This document shows, piece by piece, positions 7,090 through 15,295 of a stretch of 35,129 nt of DNA; position 1 is the first letter of the stretch; each line of letters begins with the position of its first letter. Location: assembly GCA_937901745.1 (NCBI GenBank), contig CALGSZ010000078.1, positions 1 to 35,129 of the forward strand, read 5' to 3'. The translations under genes were made by a program, and so were the position numbers. The notes beneath the pieces were generated by a model that worked only from the letters and a program-made list of their open reading frames with translations, had not been told where the DNA came from and did not search any database. The DNA comes from an uncultured Chloroflexota bacterium. GTDB taxonomy: Bacteria; Chloroflexota; Chloroflexia; Thermomicrobiales; UBA6265.

Positions 7090-8157
7090 TCATTCCACGA
7101 GACCGATCTCGCGCAGCACGCCGACGACCCGCTCGGTTTCCTCCGTTAGGAATTGCCCGTACTCGTCGCCCGCCAGGTAGAACGGCTGCCAGCCGTTCCG
7201 CGCCATGACCTCCTGCCAGGCGTCGGTTTCAATCATCTGCTGCGTCAGCGCGATCAGGCACTGGCGTCCTTCTTCTGAGATTTCGGGCGGCGCGACGACT
7301 CCCCGCCAATTCGCCAGCGCCACATCCACGCCCTGCTCTTGCAGCGTCGGGATATCCGCGCCGGGAACGGGTGTGGCCATGCCGGCTACGGGCGTCGCCG
7401 TCCATCCAGCCGGAGCCGAGATCGCCAACGCGCGCAATTCGCCGGCCTCGATCTGCGCCTGCCACTCGCCAAGGCCCGAGACGCCAGCAGAGACCTGACC
7501 GCCAAGCACGGCCGCCAGCGCCTCGCCGCCGCCCGAGAACGCGACGTAGTTGATCTGCCGCGGATCGACGCCGACTGCCTGCGCGATCAAGCCGACCAGG
7601 ATGTGATCGGTGCCGCCCGCCGAGCCGCCGGCCCAGGTCACCGCGCCAGGATCGGTCTGGAGATCGGCGATCAAATCACCAAGCGTCTGGTATGGCGAAT
7701 CAGCCGGGACGACGATGACCTCGTACTCGGCGATTAGCCGCATGATCGGCGTCGTTTGGTCGAGCGTGACCGGCGACTGGTTCGTCGCGATCGCGCCGAC
7801 CATTACGAGACCCATCATCATCAAGGTGTGGTCGTCACCCCGGTGCTCGTTGGCAAGCTGAGCGAGTCCGACCGTGCCGCCCGCGCCGGGAACATTGAAG
7901 ACCTCGACTGGCTGATTGACGACGTTCTCTTGGAGCACTCGCGCCATCTCGCGGGCCGTGGTATCCCAACCGCCGCCGGGCGCGGCCGGCGCCATGATCT
8001 GCAGCGTTCCGGTCGGGAACTCTGTCGGGCACTGCGCGGCGACGGGAGAGGCGTCTTGCGCGAGCGACGCCCGTGGGCGCAACTGGACCGCGAAGGCGGC
8101 CGAGCCAGCTATCAAGGCCGCGACTAGCAGGATTCCGAATACGCGATGGGCACGCAT
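7090..8157 (-). CDS. tctC: Tripartite tricarboxylate transporter substrate-binding protein TctC
   Basis: The start at 8157 has AGGAGGAGGT directly upstream and opens a Sec signal peptide (MRAHRVFGILLVAALIAGSA), so an upstream extension is rejected. The mature part of this 355-residue protein is a two-lobed extracytoplasmic binding protein. Family signatures are APAAPGGGWDTTAREMARVL near the N-terminus, VFNVPGAGGTVGLAQLA, and GGSAGGTDHILVGLIAQAVG. No lipobox Cys is present, so it would be a free or signal-anchored exported protein. It is the first gene of the operon. TctC proteins bind small carboxylates through two ordered waters and backbone contacts, so the ligand cannot be read from the sequence. 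Confidence 0.93.
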   Translation of the reverse strand: MRAHRVFGILLVAALIAGSAAFAVQLRPRASLAQDASPVAAQCPTEFPTGTLQIMAPAAPGGGWDTTAREMARVLQENVVNQPVEVFNVPGAGGTVGLAQLANEHRGDDHTLMMMGLVMVGAIATNQSPVTLDQTTPIMRLIAEYEVIVVPADSPYQTLGDLIADLQTDPGAVTWAGGSAGGTDHILVGLIAQAVGVDPRQINYVAFSGGGEALAAVLGGQVSAGVSGLGEWQAQIEAGELRALAISAPAGWTATPVAGMATPVPGADIPTLQEQGVDVALANWRGVVAPPEISEEGRQCLIALTQQMIETDAWQEVMARNGWQPFYLAGDEYGQFLTEETERVVGVLREIGLVE

Positions 8158-8514
8158 ACCTCCTCCTTCCATTCGGCGCCAACGCCGCTCCAGCGCGGTC
8201 GAGATCGCCAGCGACGGACCGCGCGGGGAGGGCTTCAACCGCGGCAGAGCGCAACACACCGCGTAGCCGACGTCCGCCTCTCTCGTTGGCAAGAGACCTA
8301 ACGATCGATCGCTAGACGTTGATGCTGTCGCGCGGCAGATTTGCACTCACCGCGTCGCTGCGAGGCAGAATCGGTGCCAACGTTCTTCAGAGAGGAGTTC
8401 GCCAGACACAGAGCGGGTTGCCGGATCTCAGCAACCCGCTCCCGGAATGCGCGCGGTGAATGTCTTGTATGGGCAAAGCTGCCCACCGCCCGAGAAGGCG
8501 ATGGACAGCACGCG
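8158..8514. other. Intergenic region upstream of tctC and downstream of metG
   Basis: No gene is supported in these 357 bases. They hold the tctC ribosome site, a palindromic CGATCGATCG near 8302, and the hairpin at 8411-8441. I could not identify a convincing -35/-10 pair for tctC. Confidence 0.6.
8411..8441 (-). terminator. Hairpin terminator candidate for metG
   Basis: GAGCGGGTTGC (8411-8421) and GCAACCCGCTC (8431-8441) form a perfect 11-bp stem with a nine-base loop, about 74 bases beyond the metG stop. On the minus strand the sequence after it (TGTGTCTGG) is only weakly T-rich. Confidence 0.55.
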
Positions 8515-10086
8515 CTAAGAGGCCGCGACTTCGATCCGCGGGAAGAGCGGCCCGGCAGGATGGACGCGGTCGTAGCGCGCCGCACCCCAGGTGGCGTCGC
8601 GCACCCACGCACCCGGCGCGACCGGCTCCAGACCAAGCTGAGCCATGATCCGGTCGCTCGTCGCCGGGATGTACGGAGCGAGCAGGATACCCGCGATTCG
8701 CGTCGCCTCCGCGGCCGACCAAAGTGTGGTATCGAGCAGCGACGCGGCATCCGGTTGCTTGGCGAGCTGCCACGGCTGCCGCTCTTCCAGGTACTGATTC
8801 GCCCGCCGGACGAGCGTCCAGATCGTCTCCAGCGCGCCATTCAGGTCCCAAGCCTCGATCTGCTTCGCTGCTCCGTCGCGCGCCTCGGCCGCGATGCGCT
8901 GCAGCTCCGCCTCCAAATCGCCTGGCTCACCAGGTTGCGGCACGGTTCCGCCGCGATACCGATTGATCATCGCGACCACCCGGTTCAGGAGATTCCCCAG
9001 GTCGTTGCCAAGATCGTCGTTATAGCGACGGATGAGGTTCGCCCGGGAGAAATCGCCGTCGGCGGCCAGCGGGACGTCCCGCATTAGGTAGTACCGGATC
9101 GGGTCCGCGCCGAACTCCGCCACCAAGTCCACCGGATCGAGGACGTTGCCCGTCGTCTTCGAGATCTTCTGACCTTCGAGGGTCATGAAGCCGTGGACGA
9201 TGATCCGGCGAGGCAGCGGCAGTCCGGCGGAGATGAGCATCGCCGGCCAGTAGAGGCAGTGGAACCGTGTGATGTCCTTGCCAATGACCTGGGAGTCGGC
9301 CGGCCAGTACCGCTCGAAGCGCTCCATGTCGTCCGGGAAGCCGATGCCGGTCAGGTACGTCGTCAGCGCGTCGAACCAGACGTACATGACGTGTTCGGGA
9401 TCGCCCGGCACCGGGATGCCCCAGGACGGCAGCCCCGGCCTGACGCGGCGTGAGACGGAAAAGTCCTTGAGGCCGGACTGGAGGAGCGCGATCATCTCCG
9501 GCCGCCAAACCGTCGGTGTGACGAAGTCCGGATGCTCCTCGAAGTGTCGCCGCAGCCGGTCGGTGTACTTGCTGAGCGCGAAAAAGTAGTTCTCCTCCTC
9601 GAGCCACTCCGGCTCGATGCTCGGGTGGTTCGGGCAGCGGCCATTCACCAGCTCGGCATCGGTGTAGTAGTTGTTGCAGTTCGGGCAATACCATCCGGCG
9701 TAGGTCGCCTTGTAGATATCGCCGCTCGCCTGGGCGCGCCGGAACATCTCCTCCGACGCACGCCGGTGGCGCGGCTCCGTCGTGCGAGTCCAGGCGTTGA
9801 CGCTGATCTCCAGCGCTTCCCAGGCGCGCTTGAAGGCGACCTCCATCCGGTCGGTCCATTCCTTCGGCGAGAGTCCCTGCTCAACGGCAGCCCGCAGGAC
9901 ATGCTGGCTGTTCTCGTCCAGCCCCATGCAGAAGGCGGTATCGTCGCCGAGCAACCGGTGGAAGCGAGCGACAACATCGGCCGCGATCTTCTCGTAGGAA
10001 TGGCCGATGTGCGGCGCGGCATTCGGGTAGTCGATCGCGGTTGTGATATAGAAGGCGCCCGGTTGGCGCGGGGCAGATTCGGTCAC
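8515..10086 (-). CDS. metG: Methionine-tRNA ligase
   Basis: 523 residues, starting with GTG (10086) behind GGGAGAG. It charges tRNA-Met in the cytoplasm. The class I signatures are complete: HIGH at 26-29 in PNAAPHIGHS, and KISKT at 307-311 standing for KMSKS. A single zinc knuckle inserts in the connective peptide, with ligands C134 and C137 (CPNC) and C151 and H154 (CPNH). The anticodon-binding helical domain fills about 370-510 (LGNLLNRVVAMINRY; EERQPWQLAK). There is no C-terminal EMAP/Arc1p tRNA-binding domain, as in many shorter bacterial forms. It lies downstream of metH on the same strand but has its own promoter and structured leader, described separately. Confidence 0.97.
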   Translation of the reverse strand: MTESAPRQPGAFYITTAIDYPNAAPHIGHSYEKIAADVVARFHRLLGDDTAFCMGLDENSQHVLRAAVEQGLSPKEWTDRMEVAFKRAWEALEISVNAWTRTTEPRHRRASEEMFRRAQASGDIYKATYAGWYCPNCNNYYTDAELVNGRCPNHPSIEPEWLEEENYFFALSKYTDRLRRHFEEHPDFVTPTVWRPEMIALLQSGLKDFSVSRRVRPGLPSWGIPVPGDPEHVMYVWFDALTTYLTGIGFPDDMERFERYWPADSQVIGKDITRFHCLYWPAMLISAGLPLPRRIIVHGFMTLEGQKISKTTGNVLDPVDLVAEFGADPIRYYLMRDVPLAADGDFSRANLIRRYNDDLGNDLGNLLNRVVAMINRYRGGTVPQPGEPGDLEAELQRIAAEARDGAAKQIEAWDLNGALETIWTLVRRANQYLEERQPWQLAKQPDAASLLDTTLWSAAEATRIAGILLAPYIPATSDRIMAQLGLEPVAPGAWVRDATWGAARYDRVHPAGPLFPRIEVAAS

Positions 10087-10125
10087 GTCGTCTCTCCCTG
10101 GCGTGGCTCAGGTCTCCAACAACAA

Positions 10126-10149
10126 GGCGGGAGCGAAGTCGCTCCCGCC
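10126..10149 (-). terminator. Attenuator-like hairpin in the metG leader
   Basis: GGCGGGAGCGA (10126-10136) and TCGCTCCCGCC (10139-10149) give a perfect 11-bp arm pair. On the minus strand TTGTTGTT follows, a weak U-tract, 40 bases before the metG start. It lies 39 bases after the leader frame's stop. GCAGGCG at 10211-10217 is complementary to CGCCTGC at 10146-10152, which overlaps the base of the hairpin, so an alternative antiterminator pairing exists. Confidence 0.6.
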
Positions 10150-10188
10150 TGCCCGATCGTCTCGCTTAGCGTTCCGGCATCCGCCGTA

Positions 10189-10293
10189 TCAGCGGCGCGC
10201 TCCTCGACCAGCAGGCGCGGGCATCTCGAGGATGCCCCCGGGCATTGCCATCTTCAAAGCTCGGTTCGTGGCAGCGCGCGCGGTCACGTTCAT
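10189..10293 (-). CDS. Candidate leader peptide of metG (34 aa, Met codons at 1, 15, 17, 24)
   Basis: The ATG at 10293 falls seven bases past the -10 box, that is at the predicted transcription start, so translation would be leaderless. The frame reads MNVTARAATNRALKMAMPGG, continues with ILEMPAPAGRGARR and stops at 10189. Three internal Met codons fall within ten codons. Two are Met-Pro pairs (ATGCCC at 10245-10240 and 10224-10219 on the minus strand). Each ATGCCC can pair with the single GGGCAT between them (10237-10232), so the stems exclude each other. Such a layout fits ribosome-mediated attenuation by Met-tRNA supply, in front of the gene that charges that tRNA. Function is inferred; no homologue is known to me. 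Confidence 0.45.
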   Translation of the reverse strand: MNVTARAATNRALKMAMPGGILEMPAPAGRGARR

Positions 10294-10299
10294 AGCCGG

Positions 10300-10329
10300 A
10301 CTATACCGGTCAGACCGCACACGGCGCAA
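10300..10329 (-). promoter_or_regulatory. Promoter of the metG leader transcript
   Basis: On the minus strand TTGCGC (10329-10324) and TATAGT (10305-10300) are 18 bases apart. It begins 38 bases after the metH stop, so metG need not depend on metH transcription. Predicted start is at or next to 10293. Confidence 0.6.
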
Positions 10330-10366
10330 GCATCGCGCATCGACACCAGCGCGATGGTCCGAAGTC

Positions 10367-13300
10367 CTACTCGCCCTCCTCGCCCCCGCTCCGTGCCAGC
10401 GCGTAGTACTTCGCATCCGGGTGGTGGACGACGAGCGCCGCCGTCGTCTGCTCCGGATCGAACTGGTAGCCGTCCGTGACGCGGACACCGATCGCGCTCG
10501 CATCGAGCAGGCGATCCACCAGCGCGTGCTGCGAGAGGTCGGGACAAGCCGGATAGCCCCAGGAGTAGCGCTTCCCTTGCTCCGGTCCGATGCCAAGCTC
10601 GGAACGAACGTGCTGGTGCGCGTACTCCGCGAGCGCCTCCGCGGTCTGCACGCTCAGACCGTGGCTGAAGAAGCTCTCCGCGTACTCTCCTTCCGCCTGG
10701 AGGCGCTCCGTGCGTCGCGTTGCCTCCGGTCCGACGGTGACAATCTGAAAGACGGCGACATCGCGGCGCCCGGAGTCAAGCGGCAAGAAGTAGTCGGCCA
10801 GGCAGAGGCGCTCCCGGCGCGGCTGGCGCGGGAAGGTCATCCGCAGCAGCTCGCGATCCGGGTTCTCCGGGTCGAAGATGACCAGGTCATTCCCGTCGCC
10901 ATTGGCGGGAAAGTAGCCGTAGCGGACGCGCGGCGCGAGCCAGCCGTTCTTTTCCGCGTCCTCTTGCATCGCGCGCAGCCGGGGCAGGAATTCCTTCTCC
11001 TGTAGCTCCTCCCACGCCTCGTCACGCACGCCCTTGCCGCCCCAGTGGAGGCGGAAGAGCGTCTTGAGGTCGAGATGCGGCCACACCTCGGCGAGCCTCA
11101 CGCCGTCCAGCTCGCGCACGCCCCAGAACGGTGGCGTTGGCGGCTCGACTTCACGGACGGTGCGGCCTGTCGTCGCGGCAGCCTCGTCGGGCACGCTGAA
11201 CGCCTCCCGGCCGGGCCGGTTCAGGGCAGCGCGCGCCTCGGCGACCGTCTTCATCAGGAACGCCTGTCGCTCCTTCTCGTCTATCAGGCGATCCATGATC
11301 GCCAGGCCCTCGAAGGCGTCCCGGGCGTAGAAAACGCCGGCAGGGTAGGGCGTGTCATCGTCGACGAAGAGCGTGCGATAACCGAATTGGCGATTGATCG
11401 CCGCGCCGCCGATCAGGACCGGGAACTTGAGGCCCTGATGGTGCAGCTCCTTGACGCAGAGCGGCATTTGCTTGCTCGTCGAAACGAGCAGAGCGGAGAG
11501 CCCGATCGCTGTCGCGTTCGTTTCGACGGCCGCGTCGATGATGCGGCTAATCGGGACCTGCTTGCCCAGGTCGTGCACGGTGTAGCCGTTGTTCGTCAGG
11601 ATCGTGTTGACGAGGTTCTTGCCGATGTCGTGTACGTCGCCGAAAACGGTGGCCAGGACGACGACGCCCTTGCTGACGCCCTCCTTCCGTTCGAGGTACG
11701 TCTCCAGCCGCGCCACCGCCCGCTTCATCACCTCCGCCGACTGGAGGACGAAGGGCAGGATCAGCTCGCCGGCGCCGAACTTGTCGCCGACCTCCTTCAT
11801 CGCCGGGAGCAGGACGTTATTGAGGACGTCAATCGGGTCGCCTGACTCCGCGACCGCGCGATCGATGTCCTCCTCCACGCCCTCCTTCTTCCGATGGAGG
11901 ATGCGGTAGTGGAGCCGCTCGCGCGGCGACATCTCCGCCATCGGGTCAGGACCGCCCTGCTGCGCCTCTTCGGTCCGGCCCTCGAAGAACTCGATGTACC
12001 GCTGTAGCGCGTCCGGCCGGCGGGCGAAGATGAGGTCCTCGGCAAGCTCGCGCTCCTCAGCCGGGATCTCGGCGAACGGCACGACGTGCGAGGGGTGGAT
12101 GATGGCCAGGTCGAGCCCGGCCTGGACGCAGTGATAGAGGAAGACCGCGTTGAGGACGCGCCGCGCCGCTGGGTTGAGCCCGAACGAGACGTTGCTGACA
12201 CCGAGGACGGTCAGCACGCCTGGTAGCTCCTGCTCGATCAGGCGGATGCCTTCGATCGTCTCGATCGCCGAATGGGTGAACTCCGGATCGCCGGTCGCGA
12301 GGGTGAAGGTCAGCGCATCGAAGATCAGGTCTTCCGGCCGCAGGCCGTATTCGTTCGTGACGATATCGTAGATCTTGCGGGCGACGGCCAGCTTGCGCTC
12401 GCGCGTCTTGGCCATCCCCTCCTCGTCGATCGTCAGCGCGATCACGGCGGCGCCGTGCGCCTTGACGAGCGGCATGACCGCCTCGATCCGCTCGCGGCCA
12501 TTCTCCATGTTGATCGAGTTGACGATGGCCCGCCCTGGATACTGCTCGAGCGCCGCGCGGATCACCTCGGGCTCGGTCGAGTCGATGACGAGCGGTGCCT
12601 CGATGTTGAGCGCCAGCTTCTTGACGAGGGTGCGCATCAGCTCCGCCTCGTCCTGACGCTCCGTCAGCGCCATGCAGACATCGAGCGCGTGGGCGCCCTC
12701 CTCAACTTGCCCGCGCGCGACTTCGAGCAGCCCGTCGAAGTCGTCGGCGAGCGCCAGGCGCTTGACCTTGCGCGATCCCTGCGTGTTGACCCGCTCGCCG
12801 ATGATCAGCGGGGCTGGCTCCTGGCGGAGCGGGGTCGCCCGCATCATGCTGGCGATCTCGGCGGATGGCTCCACGGCGCGGAAGGTGACCGGCCGACGGC
12901 CGATCTGTTCCACGGTCTGACGCAGGTGCTCCGGTGTTGTGCCGCAGCAGCCGCCCACGATTCCAACGCCGAACTCCTCGACCATCTCCCGCAGCTGCCG
13001 CGCCATCGGCTCCGGCTCCATCGGGAAGACGGCCAGACCATCGACGTTAATCGGAATACCCGCGTTCGGGATGATCGCCACCGGCCGGCTGCTCCGCTCG
13101 CCGAGGTAGCGCGCCGGCTCGCGCATGTAATCCGGGCCGGTCGAGCAGTTGAGCCCGATGATATCGACCGGCAGGTGCTCGAGGACGGCGAGCGCCGCGC
13201 CGATGTCCGTGCCGAGCAGCATCCGGCCCGAGGTATCGAGCGTGACCGAGGCGTGGATCGGGACGAAGACGCCGCGCTCCTCGCGCACGCGGAGGCAGGC

Positions 13301-13825
13301 GTGGATCGCCGCCTTCAGCTCGAGGATGTCCTGCACCGTCTCGATGATCAGGACATCGACGCCGCCATCAATCAACCCGCGCACTTGGTCGAGGAAGAGA
13401 TCGACGATCTCCTGGAAGCGATGCTTGCCGAGCAACGGATCCTCAGACGCCGGCAGGAGACCAGTCGGCCCGATCGATCCGGCTACGAACCGGGGGTGGC
13501 TCGGCGTTGAGTAGTCGCGCGCAACGCGACGGGCGAGCTCGGCAGCGGCGCGGTTGAGCTCGTACGTCTGCTCTCCGAGCCCATACTCCTCCAGCTTCAG
13601 CCGGTTGCCACCGAAGGTATCCGTTTCCAGGACATCCACGCCGACCTCGAGGAACGACGCGTGGATGCCCTCGATGATCCCTGGATTGCAGAGGACCAGA
13701 TAGTCGTTGCAGCCCTCTTTGCCGCCGTATGCCTCGGCGTCGAGCTGCATATTGAGGATGGTCGCGCCCATCGAGCCGTCATAGAAAAGTACGCGCTCGC
13801 GGGCGATCTCGAGTAGCTGGCTCAT
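10367..13825 (-). CDS. metH: Cobalamin-dependent methionine synthase
   Basis: 1152 residues from the ATG at 13825 (AGAGGTG 11 bases upstream; another in-frame ATG at 13846 has no ribosome site). It transfers methyl from 5-methyl-THF to homocysteine through cobalamin. All four modules are present. The homocysteine domain carries zinc ligands C227 (GLNCSTGP) and C293/C294 (GGCCGTTPEHL). The pterin domain runs from about 337 (APLIIGERVNTQGSRK). The cap and B12 domain carries the DxHxxG box at 730-735 (GDVHDIGKNLV). The C-terminal AdoMet activation domain contains RYSWGYPACPDLSQH. The length is close to E. coli MetH (1227). No cobalamin or SAM riboswitch was recognised upstream. It sits directly before the metG leader. 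Confidence 0.97.
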   Translation of the reverse strand: MSQLLEIARERVLFYDGSMGATILNMQLDAEAYGGKEGCNDYLVLCNPGIIEGIHASFLEVGVDVLETDTFGGNRLKLEEYGLGEQTYELNRAAAELARRVARDYSTPSHPRFVAGSIGPTGLLPASEDPLLGKHRFQEIVDLFLDQVRGLIDGGVDVLIIETVQDILELKAAIHACLRVREERGVFVPIHASVTLDTSGRMLLGTDIGAALAVLEHLPVDIIGLNCSTGPDYMREPARYLGERSSRPVAIIPNAGIPINVDGLAVFPMEPEPMARQLREMVEEFGVGIVGGCCGTTPEHLRQTVEQIGRRPVTFRAVEPSAEIASMMRATPLRQEPAPLIIGERVNTQGSRKVKRLALADDFDGLLEVARGQVEEGAHALDVCMALTERQDEAELMRTLVKKLALNIEAPLVIDSTEPEVIRAALEQYPGRAIVNSINMENGRERIEAVMPLVKAHGAAVIALTIDEEGMAKTRERKLAVARKIYDIVTNEYGLRPEDLIFDALTFTLATGDPEFTHSAIETIEGIRLIEQELPGVLTVLGVSNVSFGLNPAARRVLNAVFLYHCVQAGLDLAIIHPSHVVPFAEIPAEERELAEDLIFARRPDALQRYIEFFEGRTEEAQQGGPDPMAEMSPRERLHYRILHRKKEGVEEDIDRAVAESGDPIDVLNNVLLPAMKEVGDKFGAGELILPFVLQSAEVMKRAVARLETYLERKEGVSKGVVVLATVFGDVHDIGKNLVNTILTNNGYTVHDLGKQVPISRIIDAAVETNATAIGLSALLVSTSKQMPLCVKELHHQGLKFPVLIGGAAINRQFGYRTLFVDDDTPYPAGVFYARDAFEGLAIMDRLIDEKERQAFLMKTVAEARAALNRPGREAFSVPDEAAATTGRTVREVEPPTPPFWGVRELDGVRLAEVWPHLDLKTLFRLHWGGKGVRDEAWEELQEKEFLPRLRAMQEDAEKNGWLAPRVRYGYFPANGDGNDLVIFDPENPDRELLRMTFPRQPRRERLCLADYFLPLDSGRRDVAVFQIVTVGPEATRRTERLQAEGEYAESFFSHGLSVQTAEALAEYAHQHVRSELGIGPEQGKRYSWGYPACPDLSQHALVDRLLDASAIGVRVTDGYQFDPEQTTAALVVHHPDAKYYALARSGGEEGE

Positions 13826-13929
13826 CGGTCGTTCATCACCTCTCATTCAGCGAGCCGCTGCTCGCCAGCCAATTGTAGTGTTCAGGGTCAACTATTGGCG
13901 CCTCGTCACAATCCCTCGCGCCGGGAGCG

Positions 13930-13956
13930 GCGATCGTTGACTCAGGTCACGATCGC
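13930..13956. repeat. Near-perfect 11-bp inverted repeat in the metH divergent region
   Basis: GCGATCGTTGAC (13930-13941) and GTCACGATCGC (13946-13956) match over 11 bp with one bulged T and a TCAG loop. Its position between divergent genes suits an operator or transcriptional insulator. Confidence 0.5.
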
Positions 13957-14007
13957 GCCGGCGCTCCTAGCTGGCCCATCGGCACGCCAGATGCGGCTCG
14001 CTTGCCG

Positions 14008-14016
14008 TGCTACACT
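14008..14016 (+). promoter_or_regulatory. Extended -10 promoter for the coiled-coil orphan
   Basis: TGCTACACT fits TGnTATAAT and lies about 145 bases before the ATG at 14161. No clear -35 is visible. Confidence 0.4.
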
Positions 14017-14160
14017 CACGGACGCCGCGCGGCTGGAGGCTGACTGGGGATCGCGAATCGCGAGCGCGCGAGGCGCTGGGATCGAGGTCTCACCACCGTC
14101 ACGACTCCTCCGCCGCACCACGTCGGGCACGCCAAGCACAGAGACGAGGGACGCGAGAGG

Positions 14161-15273
14161 ATGGGCCATACCTCCGCCGAAACCACCGGCGCGAACCAGG
14201 ACGCGCAGTCGCAGGCAGCCGCGCAGGAGCCGGATTCCGAGCTAGAGCGGCTGCGCGAGCGACTGGCTTTCTACGAGTCGTTCGACCGGCTGATTCAGGA
14301 GAACATCGCTCGCTCCGGCGACCTGCTGCGCGAGGCGATGGATCTGCGGGAAGCGGCAGCCCGCGAGCTGGCCGAGGCCCGCGCCGAGGTCGAGCGACTG
14401 AAGTCGAGCCACCAGCAACAGCTACGGGACCTGCTCGGCGCGATTTTGGACGACCTCTCGGCGCTGCAAGGACACGCGGAGCGAGCAGCGCGGCGGGTCG
14501 CGGACGCGCTCGACGACGTGGAAGCGTCGCTGCCGCCGGCCGCCACCGCCCAGCCGACGGCACCGCTGCCCGCGACCGCTCCGCTTCCACCGCTGCCGCC
14601 GGATCTCAAGCCGTTCGAGCCATCTGAGTTCGAGATCGCCGAAGAGCAGACCGAACAAGCGCTCACGGCGCTGCCAGATGCGCCGGCGCCCGCGCCGGAG
14701 GAGCCATCCGCCCCGGCGGCAGTCGACGAAACGATCAGCGTGGCGGTCGAGCCAACGCCGGCGATGCCCTCTTCAGACGAAGCAGAGGAGGCGGGAACCG
14801 CGCCGGTCGTTGACGACTCGATACGCGACGTGCCTAATGAGGAATCGCCGCCCCCCGTCGAGTCAGCACCGGCTGCCGAGCCAGCCGCATTCGAGCCAGC
14901 GCCTGCCTTCGAGGCGGTTCCAGCGCAGGAACCGAGCGAGCCGGCTGCTCCCCCAGCCGCGCCAAGTCAAAGGCCCGCTCCTATGGCGACCGACGAGGCG
15001 TTGGCGAGTACCGGAATCCGCTCGACTATCCTGCTCGTCCATGGCGTGCCGCGAGCGACGACCGCGCTCTCACTCAAGCGCTACTTGGAAGGCTTAGGGC
15101 ACGTGCGCTCGGTGGAGCCGCGTGAGTTCGCAGAGGGCATCCTTCGGCTCCAGGTGACCGGCCACCGCCCGCTGACGTTCAGCGATCTGTACGGCTGGCC
15201 TGAAGGGCGCGGGATGGAAGCAGTTCACGTTCGTGACGATCTCCTAGAAGTGCGGTTGCCGCGAGTGAGCTGA
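14161..15273 (+). CDS. Hypothetical coiled-coil protein with Pro/Ala-rich linker and small C-terminal alpha/beta domain
   Basis: 370 residues; GAGGG ten bases before the ATG. Residues about 25-125 are a heptad-rich charged helix (LERLRERLAFYESFDRLIQ, LREAAARELAEARAEVERLK). Residues 125-275 are a low-complexity Ala/Pro/Glu linker. Residues about 282-370 are a compact domain with a beta-alpha-beta-beta look (STILLVHGVPRATTALSLKR then YLEGLGHVRSV; EGILRLQVTGH; LLEVRLPR), resembling ferredoxin-like or heavy-metal-associated folds but without a CxxC. There is no signal peptide or membrane helix. The shape suggests a cytoplasmic scaffold or oligomeric adaptor. The M20 peptidase follows after 22 bases, probably co-transcribed. 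I do not recognise the family. Confidence 0.75.
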   Translation: MGHTSAETTGANQDAQSQAAAQEPDSELERLRERLAFYESFDRLIQENIARSGDLLREAMDLREAAARELAEARAEVERLKSSHQQQLRDLLGAILDDLSALQGHAERAARRVADALDDVEASLPPAATAQPTAPLPATAPLPPLPPDLKPFEPSEFEIAEEQTEQALTALPDAPAPAPEEPSAPAAVDETISVAVEPTPAMPSSDEAEEAGTAPVVDDSIRDVPNEESPPPVESAPAAEPAAFEPAPAFEAVPAQEPSEPAAPPAAPSQRPAPMATDEALASTGIRSTILLVHGVPRATTALSLKRYLEGLGHVRSVEPREFAEGILRLQVTGHRPLTFSDLYGWPEGRGMEAVHVRDDLLEVRLPRVS

Positions 15274-15295
15274 CTGGGAAAGGAGGATCCGGGGC

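Larger units (their letters stand above)
13826..14160. other. Divergent promoter region between metH and the coiled-coil orphan
   Basis: 335 bases without a supportable gene. It holds TACAAT on the minus strand (13877-13872) as a possible metH -10 without a well-placed -35, the inverted repeat at 13930-13956, and the plus-strand extended -10 at 14008-14016. Confidence 0.55.

Noticed and set aside
8158..8346. 63-codon N-terminal extension of tctC
   Set aside because: It would bury the signal peptide; AGGAGG directly before 8157 marks the start.
8364..8380. Sigma-54-like -24/-12 element on the minus strand (TTGGCACCGATTCTGCC)
   Set aside because: GG and GC spacing is right but the TTGC part is imperfect, it is about 200 bases from tctC, and no sigma-54 activator is near; probably chance.
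10087..10366. T-box riboswitch for metG
   Set aside because: No AGGGTGGnACCGCG-type element on the minus strand; the features fit a leader-peptide attenuator better.
12272..13510. A 412-codon plus-strand frame inside metH
   Set aside because: metH on the other strand is unmistakable across this stretch; the opposite frame is low-complexity Arg/Asp/His with no domain.
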